35,467 nt of DNA from Acidimicrobiia bacterium (GTDB taxonomy: Bacteria > Acidobacteriota > Vicinamibacteria > Vicinamibacterales > UBA2999). Below are positions 8,151 through 15,529 of the stretch, piece by piece. Location of the stretch: contig VFYY01000022.1 of the NCBI GenBank assembly GCA_016871375.1, positions 1 to 35,467 on the forward strand, written 5' to 3'. The position numbers and the translations under genes are program-made. The first letter of the stretch is position 1. Each line of letters begins with the position of its first letter. Below the pieces are notes generated by a model. It saw only the letters and a list, made by a program, of their open reading frames with translations, searched no databases and was not told where the DNA came from.

Positions 8151-8550
8151 AATTCCCCTCCCGAGCTATGGCACCGATGAATCGGCGGGGTTCGACCTGG
8201 CGGCGGCGCACGACTGCGAGGTGGCGCCGGGGCAGATAGTGCTCGTGCGGACCGGCCTCGTCATCGAGGTGCCGACCGGGCACTTCCTGGGCATTTTCGC
8301 CCGAAGCAGCGCGCCGCTCAAGCGCGGCCTGATGGTGGCCAACGGCGTCGGCGTCATCGATCCCGACTATTCCGGGCCGTCTGACGAAGTGATGATTCAG
8401 GTGCTGAACATCACCACATCGCCCGTCCGCATCACCCGGGGCGACCGGCTCGCCCAGGGAATCGTGCTGCCGGCCCCACGGGTCACCTGGCAGGAGGTCA
8501 CCGCCATCCGCGAGGCGACCCGCGGCGGATTCGGCGCCACGGGCCAGTGA
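8119..8550 (+). CDS. dut: dUTP diphosphatase (trimeric dUTPase)
   Basis: The 143-residue product hydrolyses dUTP to dUMP and pyrophosphate, keeping uracil out of DNA and supplying dTMP synthesis. All five trimeric dUTPase motifs are visible: AGFDLAAA; ARSSAPLKRG; NGVGVIDPDYSG with the conserved Asp and Tyr; GDRLAQGIVLP; and C-terminal RGGFGATG. The length matches the family. The ATG at 8119 gives the usual N-terminus MRLKIRRLDD and overlaps the divergent M16 gene by 32 bp. The stop overlaps the polymerase IV start by 3 nt, so the two genes are probably translationally coupled. Both act in genome upkeep. Confidence 0.95.
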   Translation: MRLKIRRLDDTIPLPSYGTDESAGFDLAAAHDCEVAPGQIVLVRTGLVIEVPTGHFLGIFARSSAPLKRGLMVANGVGVIDPDYSGPSDEVMIQVLNITTSPVRITRGDRLAQGIVLPAPRVTWQEVTAIREATRGGFGATGQ

Positions 8551-9635
8551 TCCGACGGATTCTGCACATCGACATGGACGCGTTCTACGCGTCGGTCGAG
8601 CAGCGGGACAACCCGGCCCTGCGCGGAAAACCTGTCGCCGTCGGCGGCGACCCGGACAAGCGGGGGGTCGTCGCGGCCGCCAGCTACGAGGCGCGGACGT
8701 TCGGTGTCCGCTCGGCCGTGTCGATGGCACAGGCGGTCCGGCTCTGCCCGGCGCTCGAGATCGTGCACCCGAACTTCACGAAGTACCGCGACGTCTCGCG
8801 CCAGGTCTTCGACATCTTCCGCCGCGTCACCCCGCTCGTCGAGCCGCTGTCGCTCGACGAGGCGTACCTCGACGTCACCGAGAACGCCTGGGGCGAGCCG
8901 CTGGGGACGACGGTCGCGAAGCGGATCAAGGAGGAGATCCGCGCCGCCACCGGCCTGACCGCGTCGGCGGGCGTGGCGCCGAACAAGTTCCTCGCGAAGA
9001 TCGCGTCCGGCTGGCAGAAGCCGGACGGCCTGACCGTGATCCCGCCCGAACGCGTCGAGGTGTTCCTGCAGAACCTGCCGGTGGACGCGCTGTGGGGCGT
9101 CGGCCCCGTCACCGCGCGGAAGCTGCGCGCCCGCGGCATCGAGACGCTGACCGACGTGCGCACGGCGAGCCCCGAGCTGCTGCGCGACACGGTCGGCTCG
9201 CTGGCGGACTGGCTGCAGCAACTCGCCCGCGGCGAAGACGACCGCGCCGTCGTCTCCGAGCACGAGCCGAAGTCCTCGGGCAGCGAGAACACGTTCGAGC
9301 GCGACCTGGAGGACCTGGACGAGATTCGGCGCGAGATTACCGGGATGGCCTGCGACGCGGCGGCGTGGCTCGTGCGCACGGAGCGCTACGCACGCACCGT
9401 GACCGTCAAGGTGCGGTACCACGACTTCACGACGATCACGCGCAGCCACTCCGACGCGCCGACACGCGAGGAAGGGGCCATCGTCGCGCGCGCGCTGGCG
9501 CTGGTGGACAAGACCGAGGCGGGCCGGCGTCCGATCCGGCTGCTTGGGGTCAGCGTGCACAACCTGTGCACGGAACCGGATCCGCCCGAGCCGCAGCCGC
9601 GCCTGCCCTTCGAGATTACGGCTTCACGACCCTGA
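8547..9635 (+). CDS. dinB: DNA polymerase IV (Y-family translesion polymerase)
   Basis: The 362-residue product has the Y-family order of fingers/palm, thumb and little finger. The catalytic acids are in HIDMDAFYASVE (residues 7-18) and SLDEAYLDVT (around 100). The helix-hairpin-helix region is at LWGVGPVTARKLRARGI, and the little-finger start is at SSGSENTFERDL. There is no obvious QLxLF-type clamp-binding tail except a possible PRLPFE near the C-terminus. The start is the GTG at 8547, overlapping the dut stop (GTGA). The 3' end overlaps the convergent cyclophilin gene by 20 bp. I saw no clear LexA box, though SOS control is common for this gene. Confidence 0.95.
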   Translation: MIRRILHIDMDAFYASVEQRDNPALRGKPVAVGGDPDKRGVVAAASYEARTFGVRSAVSMAQAVRLCPALEIVHPNFTKYRDVSRQVFDIFRRVTPLVEPLSLDEAYLDVTENAWGEPLGTTVAKRIKEEIRAATGLTASAGVAPNKFLAKIASGWQKPDGLTVIPPERVEVFLQNLPVDALWGVGPVTARKLRARGIETLTDVRTASPELLRDTVGSLADWLQQLARGEDDRAVVSEHEPKSSGSENTFERDLEDLDEIRREITGMACDAAAWLVRTERYARTVTVKVRYHDFTTITRSHSDAPTREEGAIVARALALVDKTEAGRRPIRLLGVSVHNLCTEPDPPEPQPRLPFEITASRP

Positions 9636-10704
9636 CGTTCGAGACCTCGATCCGCTCGACGGGCGTCTCGCCGTTCACGGCCACCGCTTCAATCCTGTCC
9701 ACGACGTCCAGTCCTTCGAGCACGCGGCCGAAGACCGTGTACTGCTTGTCCAGGCCCGGCTGCCGCCCGAGCACGATGAAGAACGACGACGTGGCACTGG
9801 CCGGATCGTCCCCGCGCGCCATCGAGAGAATGCCCTTCTCGTGCGGCGTCGCGTTGAACTCCGGCTGCAGCATCCGCGCGAAGCTCTGCTGACGCTCGTC
9901 GAGCCCCTCGCGCCGCGACGGCAGGTAGCCGCCCTGGATCACGAATCCCTTCGCCACGCGGTGAAACGCGGTCCCCTGATACACACCCGACTCCGCCAGC
10001 CGCAGGAACTGGCGCACGTGGTTCGGCGCACGGTCGGGAAAGAGCTCCACCGTGATGTTCCCCATCGAGGTCTCGATGACCGCCCGGTGCCTCGCCAGGT
10101 CCTCCACCGACTCGGTGAGGAACGGCTCCGGCAGCGGCGCGGGCTTCTCGCGAATCGTCGCCTTGACGATCTCGATGCGCTCCTTCGGTACCGTGTTGTC
10201 GGCCGCCGCGAGCGAGATCTTCTGGGCGATGTTGATCCCTTCGGCCACGCGCGCGAAGACGGTGTACTGCCCGTCGATGGCCGGCTGGTCGGTGATGACG
10301 ATGAAGAACTGCGCGCCGCCGCTGTCGCGCTGGCCGGGAACGAGCACCGCCGACACCGCCCCGCGCGTGTGCTTCTCGGCGTTCGGCTCGAACCGCAGCA
10401 CGCCGAGCCCGCCGGTGCCGTACCTGGCGGCCTGCGCCGGGTCCTTCGAGATCGGGTCGCCGCCCTGGACGATCCCCATGGCGATCACGCGGTGGAACGT
10501 CGTCCGGTCGTAGGCGCCCTCGCGCACGCGCGTGATGAAGTGCGCCACGTGGTTCGGCGCGGCGTCGGCGAGCAGGTCGAGCACGATCGTGCCGTGGCCC
10601 GTCTCGAGCACTGCCTGCTTGTTGCGCAGCTCGTCGGGCGCGAGCGTCGAGGTGAAGAAGGTCTGCGCCTGAAGGAGGCCGAAGAGCGTCAGCAGGACCA
10701 ACAT
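9616..10704 (-). CDS. Exported tandem-domain cyclophilin-type peptidyl-prolyl isomerase
   Basis: The 362-residue product has a hydrophobic N-terminus (MLVLLTLFGLLQAQTFF) and two cyclophilin domains, about residues 30-190 and 205-360. Each half has the family blocks: TFHRVIAMGIVQGGD, GAQFFIVITDQP and QYTVFARVAEG in the first; AFHRVAKGFVIQGGY, SSFFIVLGRQP and QYTVFGRVLEG in the second. The catalytic Arg of FHRV is present in both. It probably helps fold exported proteins. I chose the ATG at 10704 over the TTG two codons upstream. The 3' end overlaps dinB by 20 bp. The duplication makes it longer than ordinary bacterial cyclophilins. Confidence 0.92.
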   Translation of the reverse strand: MLVLLTLFGLLQAQTFFTSTLAPDELRNKQAVLETGHGTIVLDLLADAAPNHVAHFITRVREGAYDRTTFHRVIAMGIVQGGDPISKDPAQAARYGTGGLGVLRFEPNAEKHTRGAVSAVLVPGQRDSGGAQFFIVITDQPAIDGQYTVFARVAEGINIAQKISLAAADNTVPKERIEIVKATIREKPAPLPEPFLTESVEDLARHRAVIETSMGNITVELFPDRAPNHVRQFLRLAESGVYQGTAFHRVAKGFVIQGGYLPSRREGLDERQQSFARMLQPEFNATPHEKGILSMARGDDPASATSSFFIVLGRQPGLDKQYTVFGRVLEGLDVVDRIEAVAVNGETPVERIEVSNVRVVKP

Positions 10705-10758
10705 GGGCAATTACCGGTGAGCTATTCGATCGATGAAGATGGTGGGAACAGAGATGAT

Positions 10759-10785
10759 GTTCGAAGCATCACCATCTGTTCGAAC
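10759..10785. promoter_or_regulatory. Twin GTTCGAA boxes between two divergent genes
   Basis: GTTCGAA occurs at 10759-10765 and GTTCGAAC at 10778-10785, a 19-nt centre-to-centre spacing, about two helical turns. They lie in the leader region of the cyclophilin gene and upstream of the ATPase gene. A regulator site is a guess based only on the repetition and palindromic form. Confidence 0.3.
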
Positions 10786-10790
10786 GCTCC

Positions 10791-10796
10791 AGTATA
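10791..10796 (-). promoter_or_regulatory. Candidate -10 box of the cyclophilin gene
   Basis: On the minus strand the bases read TATACT within CCAGATATACTGG, nearly the same as before ettA. It would give a leader of about 80 nt containing the twin GTTCGAA boxes. No convincing -35 box was found. Confidence 0.4.
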
Positions 10797-10856
10797 TCTG
10801 GTATTCTGTGTCGCAGATTGATCACTCCCGCCCCATTCGCGTCACGGCACGCGGGG

Positions 10857-11750
10857 ATGTACGAGGAGTTTTACCGCTTCGGCCAGCCGCCGTTCACGCT
10901 GGCGCCCGACCCCAGGTTCCTCTACCGCAGCGAGTCGCACGACCACGCCATCTCGGTGCTGATGCACGCCATCCGCCGCAAGGAAGGCTTCATCGTCCTC
11001 ACCGGCGACATCGGGACCGGCAAGACGACGATCTGCCGCGCGCTCCTGCAGCAGCTCGACCAGACGACGTTCACGTCGCTGATCCTGAATCCATTCCTGT
11101 CGGTCGAGGAGCTGCTGCGGGAGATCCTGCTGGACTTCGGCGTCGTCTCGCGCGAGGCGGTGCGGAGCGGCCGCATTGCCGGCGCCAGCAAGCACGAGCT
11201 GATCAGCACGCTGCACGACTTCCTGCTGTCGCTCATCGCCATCAAGGGCAGCGGTGTCCTCATCATCGACGAGGCGCAGCACCTGTCGCCGCAGGTGCTC
11301 GAGCAGATCCGCATCATCTCGAATCTCGAGACCAACGAGTCGAAGCTGCTGCAGATCGTGCTCGTCGGGCAGCTCAACCTGCTGGACGTGCTGGCGGACT
11401 CGCAGATGCGGCAGCTCGATCAGCGCGTCTCGCAGCGGGCGATGCTGAAGCCGCTCACGCGCGACGGCGTGGACGCCTACGTCGCGCACCGTCTCACAGT
11501 GGCGAGCAGCGGCGGCTCGCCGACGTTTTCGCCGGAGGCGATCGATGGCATCTACGCCTACTCCGGCGGCGTCCCTCGCGTCATCAACCTGTTGTGCGAC
11601 AGGGCGCTGATGCTGGGGGCGGAGCTGCGCGCCTCGGTCGTCACGCCGGCGATGGTCGATCAGGCCGGCGACCGGCTCGAGCTGAAGAAGCCCGACCTGC
11701 CCCAGTCGCGCTTCGGCCGGCTCCTCAAGCGCCTCCGTCTCCGCAAATAA
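10857..11750 (+). CDS. ExeA/GspA-type AAA ATPase
   Basis: The 297-residue product begins MYEEFYRFGQPPFTLAPDPRFLY, the signature opening of ExeA-like ATPases, linked in other bacteria with secretion, pilus biogenesis and exopolysaccharide/exosortase loci. Walker A is GDIGTGKTT and Walker B is VLIIDEAQHLS. The C-terminal lid has YSGGVPRVINLLCDRAL. The ATG at 10857 is chosen from the family N-terminus. An upstream TTG at 10818 is possible, and no clear ribosome-binding site supports either. None of the usual partner genes (gspB, exosortase, polysaccharide genes) is nearby, so the cellular role is open. The C-terminus is very basic (GRLLKRLRLRK). Confidence 0.88.
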   Translation: MYEEFYRFGQPPFTLAPDPRFLYRSESHDHAISVLMHAIRRKEGFIVLTGDIGTGKTTICRALLQQLDQTTFTSLILNPFLSVEELLREILLDFGVVSREAVRSGRIAGASKHELISTLHDFLLSLIAIKGSGVLIIDEAQHLSPQVLEQIRIISNLETNESKLLQIVLVGQLNLLDVLADSQMRQLDQRVSQRAMLKPLTRDGVDAYVAHRLTVASSGGSPTFSPEAIDGIYAYSGGVPRVINLLCDRALMLGAELRASVVTPAMVDQAGDRLELKKPDLPQSRFGRLLKRLRLRK

Positions 11751-11815
11751 GCGGTGTCCCGGGTGGTGACCCGCTGGTCGTCGGGCGACAGGATCGGCAG
11801 CGCGGTCGCCATGTC

Positions 11816-12856
11816 CTACCCCCGCCGTCTCGATCGCCGTTTCTCGTCGAGCATCGCCTTCTCTTCCTGCTGGCGCGTCAGCTCCGCCAGCTCGTCCTGC
11901 AGCTTCAGGTAGCTCTCGAGCCGGTCGGACGCGAGCCGTCCTTCCGCCACGGCCGCCTTCACCGCACACCGCGGCTCGCCGCGGTGGCGGCAGTCGGTGA
12001 AGCGGCACTCCGGCGCCAGCGCCTCGATGTCGTCGAAGGTCTCGCGCACGGCCTCGTTCACGTCCCAGAGCTGCAGCTCGCGCATCCCCGGCGTGTCGAT
12101 GATCAGCCCGCCGTTCGGCAGCGTCACCAGCTCGCGGTTCGTCGTGGTGTGGCGCCCGCGCTGGTCCGCCTCGCGCACCGCGCGCGTCTTGCGGACGTCC
12201 TCGCCGATCAGGCGGTTGATGATGGTGCTCTTCCCCACGCCCGACGACCCGAGCAGCGCGCCCGTGCGGCCCGGCGCGAGGTACGCGGCCACCTGCTCGA
12301 TCCCCTGGTTGAACTTCGGGCTGAGCACGTGAACGGGCAGATCGCCGGCCAGCGCCCTGACGTCCGCGACGCGCGCGGCCACGTCGGCGGCAAGGTCCGG
12401 CTTCGTCAACAGGATCACGGGCGCCGAGCCGCTCTCGCGCGCCAGCAGCAGGTAGCGCTCGAGCCGCCGCAGGTTGAAGTCGGCATCCAGGCCCATGACG
12501 ATGAAGGTGGTGTCGACGTTGGCGGCGACGACCTGCTCGTCGGTGACGTTGCCCGCCATGCGCCGCGAGAACCGGCTCCGCCGCGGCAGGACCGCGACGA
12601 TGGCGCCGCGGTCCTCCGTCTCGCGCTTGCGGACGACGACCCAGTCGCCGACGGCGGGCAGCTCGCTGCGGCTGGCGGCGCGATGCTTGAGCCGGCCGGT
12701 GAGCGTCGCCTCGAGCTCGCCCGCGTCGGTCGCGAGCCTGTAGATGTGGTTGAACTCGATGACGACGCGCGCCGGCTGCACGTCCTCACGCGCGCCCGAC
12801 TGCGCCGCGAACGCCTGCGCAAACGCGGCGTCCCACCCGAGCTCGGCCAGCGGCAT
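11816..12856 (-). CDS. rsgA: Small ribosomal subunit biogenesis GTPase RsgA
   Basis: The 346-residue product is a circularly permuted GTPase that matures the 30S subunit. It has an N-terminal OB-fold, then the G motifs in permuted order: G4 LLTKPD, G1 GSSGVGKST and G3 DTPGM. The C-terminal zinc-binding module is CRFTDCRHRGEPRC. The ATG at 12856 is preceded by GGGCGGA. Longer in-frame readings upstream run into the divergent DUF1499 gene and look non-coding. The 3' end faces the ATPase gene with a gap of 65 nt. Confidence 0.95.
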   Translation of the reverse strand: MPLAELGWDAAFAQAFAAQSGAREDVQPARVVIEFNHIYRLATDAGELEATLTGRLKHRAASRSELPAVGDWVVVRKRETEDRGAIVAVLPRRSRFSRRMAGNVTDEQVVAANVDTTFIVMGLDADFNLRRLERYLLLARESGSAPVILLTKPDLAADVAARVADVRALAGDLPVHVLSPKFNQGIEQVAAYLAPGRTGALLGSSGVGKSTIINRLIGEDVRKTRAVREADQRGRHTTTNRELVTLPNGGLIIDTPGMRELQLWDVNEAVRETFDDIEALAPECRFTDCRHRGEPRCAVKAAVAEGRLASDRLESYLKLQDELAELTRQQEEKAMLDEKRRSRRRG

Positions 12857-12877
12857 TCCGCCCTTAGTGTACCGGTC

Positions 12878-12883
12878 TACAAT
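12878..12883 (+). promoter_or_regulatory. Candidate leaderless -10 box of the DUF1499 gene
   Basis: TACAAT (five of six to TATAAT) lies 7 nt before the ATG at 12891, with no Shine-Dalgarno sequence between. This geometry fits a leaderless transcript. Confidence 0.45.
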
Positions 12884-12890
12884 CCGCTTT

Positions 12891-13607
12891 ATGCGGAGGA
12901 CCGTGCTGCTCGCGTGGATCGTCTCGGGCGTCGCGCTCCTGCTGCTGGCGATGGCCGGTCCGCTGTACCGCGTGGGGCTGCTCTCGCTGCCGAGTGCCTT
13001 CACGCTGCTGCGCTGGGGCGCGTATGCCGGCATTGCGGGCGTCGTGCTGTCGCTTGCGGTGGCGCTCTGGGCGTACCGGCGAGGCGCGCGGCGCCAGGTT
13101 GCAGCCGCGGCCGGTGCGCTCCTCGCCGCGCTCGTCGCCGTCGGCGTGCCGTTCGCCTGGCAGCGCAGGGCACAGAGCGTTCCCCCGATCCACGACATCA
13201 GCACCGACCTCGAGAACCCGCCGGCGTTTGAAGCCGTCGTCCCTCTTCGCGCCGACGCGCCCAACACGCTCGAGCGCCCGCCCATCGTGGGGCAACAGCA
13301 GCGCGACGGCTATCCGGACCTGGCCCCGATCACGCTGCGGCAGCCGCTCGCCGAGGTCTTCGATCGCGCGCTCGCGGCCGCGCAGCAGGCCGGCTGGGAC
13401 ATCGTCACCGCGGACAAGAGCACAGGGCGCATCGAAGCCACCGACACCACCCGCTGGTTCGGCTTCAAGGACGACGTGGTCGTGCGGCTGACGCCGTGGG
13501 GATCCGGAACGCGGGTGGACGTGCGCTCGGTGTCGCGCGTCGGACGCAGCGACGTGGGGACGAATGCGCGCCGGATCGAGCGGTATCTCGACGCGCTAGG
13601 GTCCTGA
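12891..13607 (+). CDS. DUF1499 family membrane protein
   Basis: The 238-residue product has three predicted membrane segments (about residues 5-22, 30-58 and 65-85), then a soluble DUF1499 domain. Typical blocks are PPIHDISTDLENPPAF and the closing RSVSRVGRSDVGTNARRIERYL. The function of DUF1499 is unknown. The ATG at 12891 follows a good -10 box by 7 nt. The gene diverges from rsgA and its end overlaps the convergent hydrolase by 12 bp. Confidence 0.87.
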   Translation: MRRTVLLAWIVSGVALLLLAMAGPLYRVGLLSLPSAFTLLRWGAYAGIAGVVLSLAVALWAYRRGARRQVAAAAGALLAALVAVGVPFAWQRRAQSVPPIHDISTDLENPPAFEAVVPLRADAPNTLERPPIVGQQQRDGYPDLAPITLRQPLAEVFDRALAAAQQAGWDIVTADKSTGRIEATDTTRWFGFKDDVVVRLTPWGSGTRVDVRSVSRVGRSDVGTNARRIERYLDALGS

Positions 13608-14258
13608 TCGCACGCGCGTGAGCACGGCGGCCGCCGCCTCGCGGAACGCGGCGCTCCACTCGTGGCCGCCGTCGAAACTGCACCCGCTCACCGGCACGCC
13701 CATCTGGCGCAGCTGCGACAGGTCCGACATGAACTTCACTTCCGCGTAGGAAGCGTCACTGACGCCGCGGCCGAGCAGCACGGGCGGCAGCCTGGCCGCG
13801 GTGCCCGCGGCGACGTCCGGCGGCACGTCGGCGGCAAGCACGATCAGCGCCTGCGCCTCGTAGCGGGCGGCCGCGCGGTAGGCCATGGCGCCGCCCTGCG
13901 AGAACCCCGCAAAGACGAGCGGCCCTCCCACCGGATACCGGCGGCGCACGTCGTCCAGCACGCGGCCGGCGTAGTCCACGTTGTCGGCAATCGCGAGCTC
14001 GCGGTCCTCGCGCGTCATCCAGCTCGCCACGATGGTGTCCTGGCGCGTATAGAAGCGGTGCAGGCCCTGCACGGATACGATCAGCCAGTCGAGGGCGCCG
14101 GGAATCATCGCCAGGTCGTCGAGGTGGCCCGACGCCTCCTGGCCGTAGCCATGGAAGCCGACGAGGAGCGGCCAGGGCGGCGGTACGGCCGGCACGCGCG
14201 CGACATACCGCCCGTGGACGCGGGCTTCGACGGTGTGCACCACAGCAGGATCGGGCAT
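13596..14258 (-). CDS. Alpha/beta hydrolase, phospholipase/carboxylesterase type
   Basis: The 220-residue product has the alpha/beta-hydrolase plan: LLVGFHGYGQEASGHLDDL for the oxyanion region, the nucleophile elbow GFSQGG (about residue 120), a late aspartate in GVSDASYAEV, and the histidine in DGGHEWS. It resembles cytosolic carboxylesterases of the LypA/YpfH group. The substrate is unknown. The ATG at 14258 was preferred to a GTG three codons upstream because a TAAGAT box lies 8 nt before it. The start lies 1 nt from the possible GTG start of the divergent hydrolase gene. Confidence 0.88.
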   Translation of the reverse strand: MPDPAVVHTVEARVHGRYVARVPAVPPPWPLLVGFHGYGQEASGHLDDLAMIPGALDWLIVSVQGLHRFYTRQDTIVASWMTREDRELAIADNVDYAGRVLDDVRRRYPVGGPLVFAGFSQGGAMAYRAAARYEAQALIVLAADVPPDVAAGTAARLPPVLLGRGVSDASYAEVKFMSDLSQLRQMGVPVSGCSFDGGHEWSAAFREAAAAVLTRVRSGP

Positions 14259-14259
14259 C

Positions 14260-14907
14260 GTGACCAATCTTAGTGTGACCAGTTACCCCGCCGCGCAGCC
14301 GCGCGGCGCGCTGTTGGTCTTCGCGCACGGCGCCGGCGCCGGACAGCGGCATCCGTTCATGGTCGCCGTGGCAAGCGGCCTCGCCGGGCGCGGCATCGAC
14401 GTCGTCACGTTCAACTTCCCGTACATGGCAGAGAAGCGGAAGGTGCCCGACAAGGCGCCGGTATTGGAGGCGGCGTTCCTGGAGGCCATCGCATCATCGA
14501 CGGGCGACGCATGCGTCGCCCCTACCGCGCAACCGCGACGTCTGTTCATCGGGGGCAAGTCCATGGGCGGCCGCATGGCGACGCACCTCGCCGCGCACGG
14601 CCTGGACGGGTTGCACGGTGTGATCGCGCTCGGCTATCCGCTGCACCCGCCGGGACGTCCCGATCAGCCGCGCACCGCGCACCTGCCGTCGATCGCCGTG
14701 CCCGTCCTCATCGTCCAGGGCGGACGCGACACCTTCGGCACGCCGTCAGAGCTGAAGCCGGTGATCGAGACCATGCGGGCGCCTGTCACGCTGCACGTCG
14801 TCGAAGGCGGCGACCACTCGCTCGCCGTGCGCGGGCGGAAGCCCGACGACACGCGGGCGCCAGTGCTGGATACAATCGCGGAATGGATGCTGGAAATTGG
14901 CGATTGA
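14260..14907 (+). CDS. KANL3/Tex30-like alpha/beta hydrolase carrying an in-frame repeat
   Basis: The product of about 215 residues has LLVFAHGAGAGQRHPFM, VVTFNFPYMAEKRK, the nucleophile elbow GGKSMGGRMA, VLIVQGGRDTFG with the late aspartate, and EGGDHSL with the histidine. This is the KANL3/Tex30-type hydrolase family, of unknown substrate. The palindrome at 14502-14521 is translated as GDACVAPT just before the elbow strand (residues about 81-88), in a loop that can vary. The last codons and the TGA come from the start of a GATTG-type array, giving the tail EIGD. The start is uncertain: GTG at 14260 or 14275. Confidence 0.85.
   Translation: MTNLSVTSYPAAQPRGALLVFAHGAGAGQRHPFMVAVASGLAGRGIDVVTFNFPYMAEKRKVPDKAPVLEAAFLEAIASSTGDACVAPTAQPRRLFIGGKSMGGRMATHLAAHGLDGLHGVIALGYPLHPPGRPDQPRTAHLPSIAVPVLIVQGGRDTFGTPSELKPVIETMRAPVTLHVVEGGDHSLAVRGRKPDDTRAPVLDTIAEWMLEIGD
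14267..14272 (-). promoter_or_regulatory. Candidate leaderless -10 box of the carboxylesterase-type gene
   Basis: On the minus strand TAAGAT lies 8 nt before the ATG at 14258, with no ribosome-binding site between. Confidence 0.35.
14502..14521. repeat. 20-bp perfect palindrome, copy 2 of 4
   Basis: GGGCGACGCATGCGTCGCCC followed by CTACC, in frame inside the Tex30-like hydrolase gene, where it is read as GDACVAPT. Confidence 0.92.
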
Positions 14908-14960
14908 CGATTGGAGATTGCAGAGTGTTGTCGATTGGTGATTTCCGATTGTGGTGATTT
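14894..14960. repeat. GATTG-type low-complexity array, left side of four-helix cassette 1
   Basis: Imperfect copies of CGATTG, AGATTG and GATTT fill the stretch. The strand sense is opposite to the CAATC array at 15434-15529 on the other side of the gene, so the two can pair as a loose inverted repeat. It supplies the stop codon of the upstream hydrolase gene. Confidence 0.85.
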
Positions 14961-14972
14961 CACAGTTCGCGG

Positions 14973-15332
14973 TCACCGACGCGAACGTGAGGCAGTGCGT
15001 CTCGAAGCCACGAAGATCGCGACCAGCTGATCGGCCTCGTCCAGCAGGCGAGTCACCTCTGGACCTGACGCCAGCTGTAGTCTGATCAACATTCCAAGCC
15101 ACATGTGGGACTCGTCGGCTTCCTCGATGACGAGTCCCAGCTTGGCGACGAATTCCGCTCGGGAGCGCGCGCGGCAGGTCGCGCGGTAGTTGGCAGCGAC
15201 GCCGGTCGCGGCCCGGCCGAGCTGATCGCGAATGTTTCGACCCTCGGGCGTCGGCGGCAGGCCTCGACACACGGTGACCACGTCGACGGCGAAAGTCTCG
15301 GCACGCCGTTGAAGCTCGCGCGGCGTCAGCAT
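14973..15332 (-). CDS. Four-helix-bundle protein (23S rRNA-IVS / Avd-like family)
   Basis: The 119-residue product matches the small four-helix-bundle family first noted in 23S rRNA intervening sequences and related to Avd of diversity-generating retroelements. Marks are FAVDVVTVCRGLPPTPEGRNIRDQLGRAATGVAANYRATCRA and VIEEADESHMWLGML, ending LLDEADQLVAIFVASRRTA. It is full length and starts with ATG at 15332. No rRNA gene or reverse transcriptase is near. It sits alone between inverted low-complexity arrays in the gap between two convergent genes, suggesting an independently moving cassette. Its function is unknown. Confidence 0.85.
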   Translation of the reverse strand: MLTPRELQRRAETFAVDVVTVCRGLPPTPEGRNIRDQLGRAATGVAANYRATCRARSRAEFVAKLGLVIEEADESHMWLGMLIRLQLASGPEVTRLLDEADQLVAIFVASRRTASRSRR

Positions 15333-15433
15333 GCCGCCGAGTACAGCAGGCGGCGTGCCGGACGAGTGGCGCCTGTTTTCCGTAGGAAACGGAGGGTCTC
15401 TCCGTCAGACCGCTCGAAACCTGCACACTGTCT

Positions 15434-15529
15434 TCAATCGAAAGATCGCAAATTCTGCAATCTCAATCGGCAATCTCAATCGGCAATCTCAATCGGCGAT
15501 CTCAATCGGCAATCTTCAATCTCCAATCG
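15434..15529. repeat. CAATC-type tandem array, right side of four-helix cassette 1
   Basis: The 13-bp unit CAATCTCAATCGG is repeated exactly at 15458, 15471 and 15484, with a one-base variant at 15497 and degenerate units on both sides. It ends at the stop codon of the TerC gene. Confidence 0.92.

Noticed and set aside
5349-8730. Two very long frames (943 and 997 residues) over the M16 gene
   Set aside because: Both are out-of-frame shadows of the M16 and dut genes; the real frames have complete motifs and ribosome-binding signals.
8397-9560. Minus-strand frame opposite dinB
   Set aside because: It is antisense to a complete polymerase IV gene and has no motif.
10741-10800. SOS (LexA) box near the dinB region
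   Set aside because: GAAC and GTTC words occur, but their spacing does not fit known LexA sites, and they precede the cyclophilin/ATPase genes rather than dinB.
11751-11815. Terminator between the ATPase gene and rsgA
   Set aside because: GC-rich pairing is possible, but there is no T-run on either strand.
14973-15332. Diversity-generating retroelement based on the Avd-like four-helix gene
   Set aside because: There is no reverse transcriptase and no template/variable repeat pair in the window.
15434-15529. Tandem array as a possible CRISPR
   Set aside because: The units are 13 bp and contiguous, without unique spacers; there are no cas genes.
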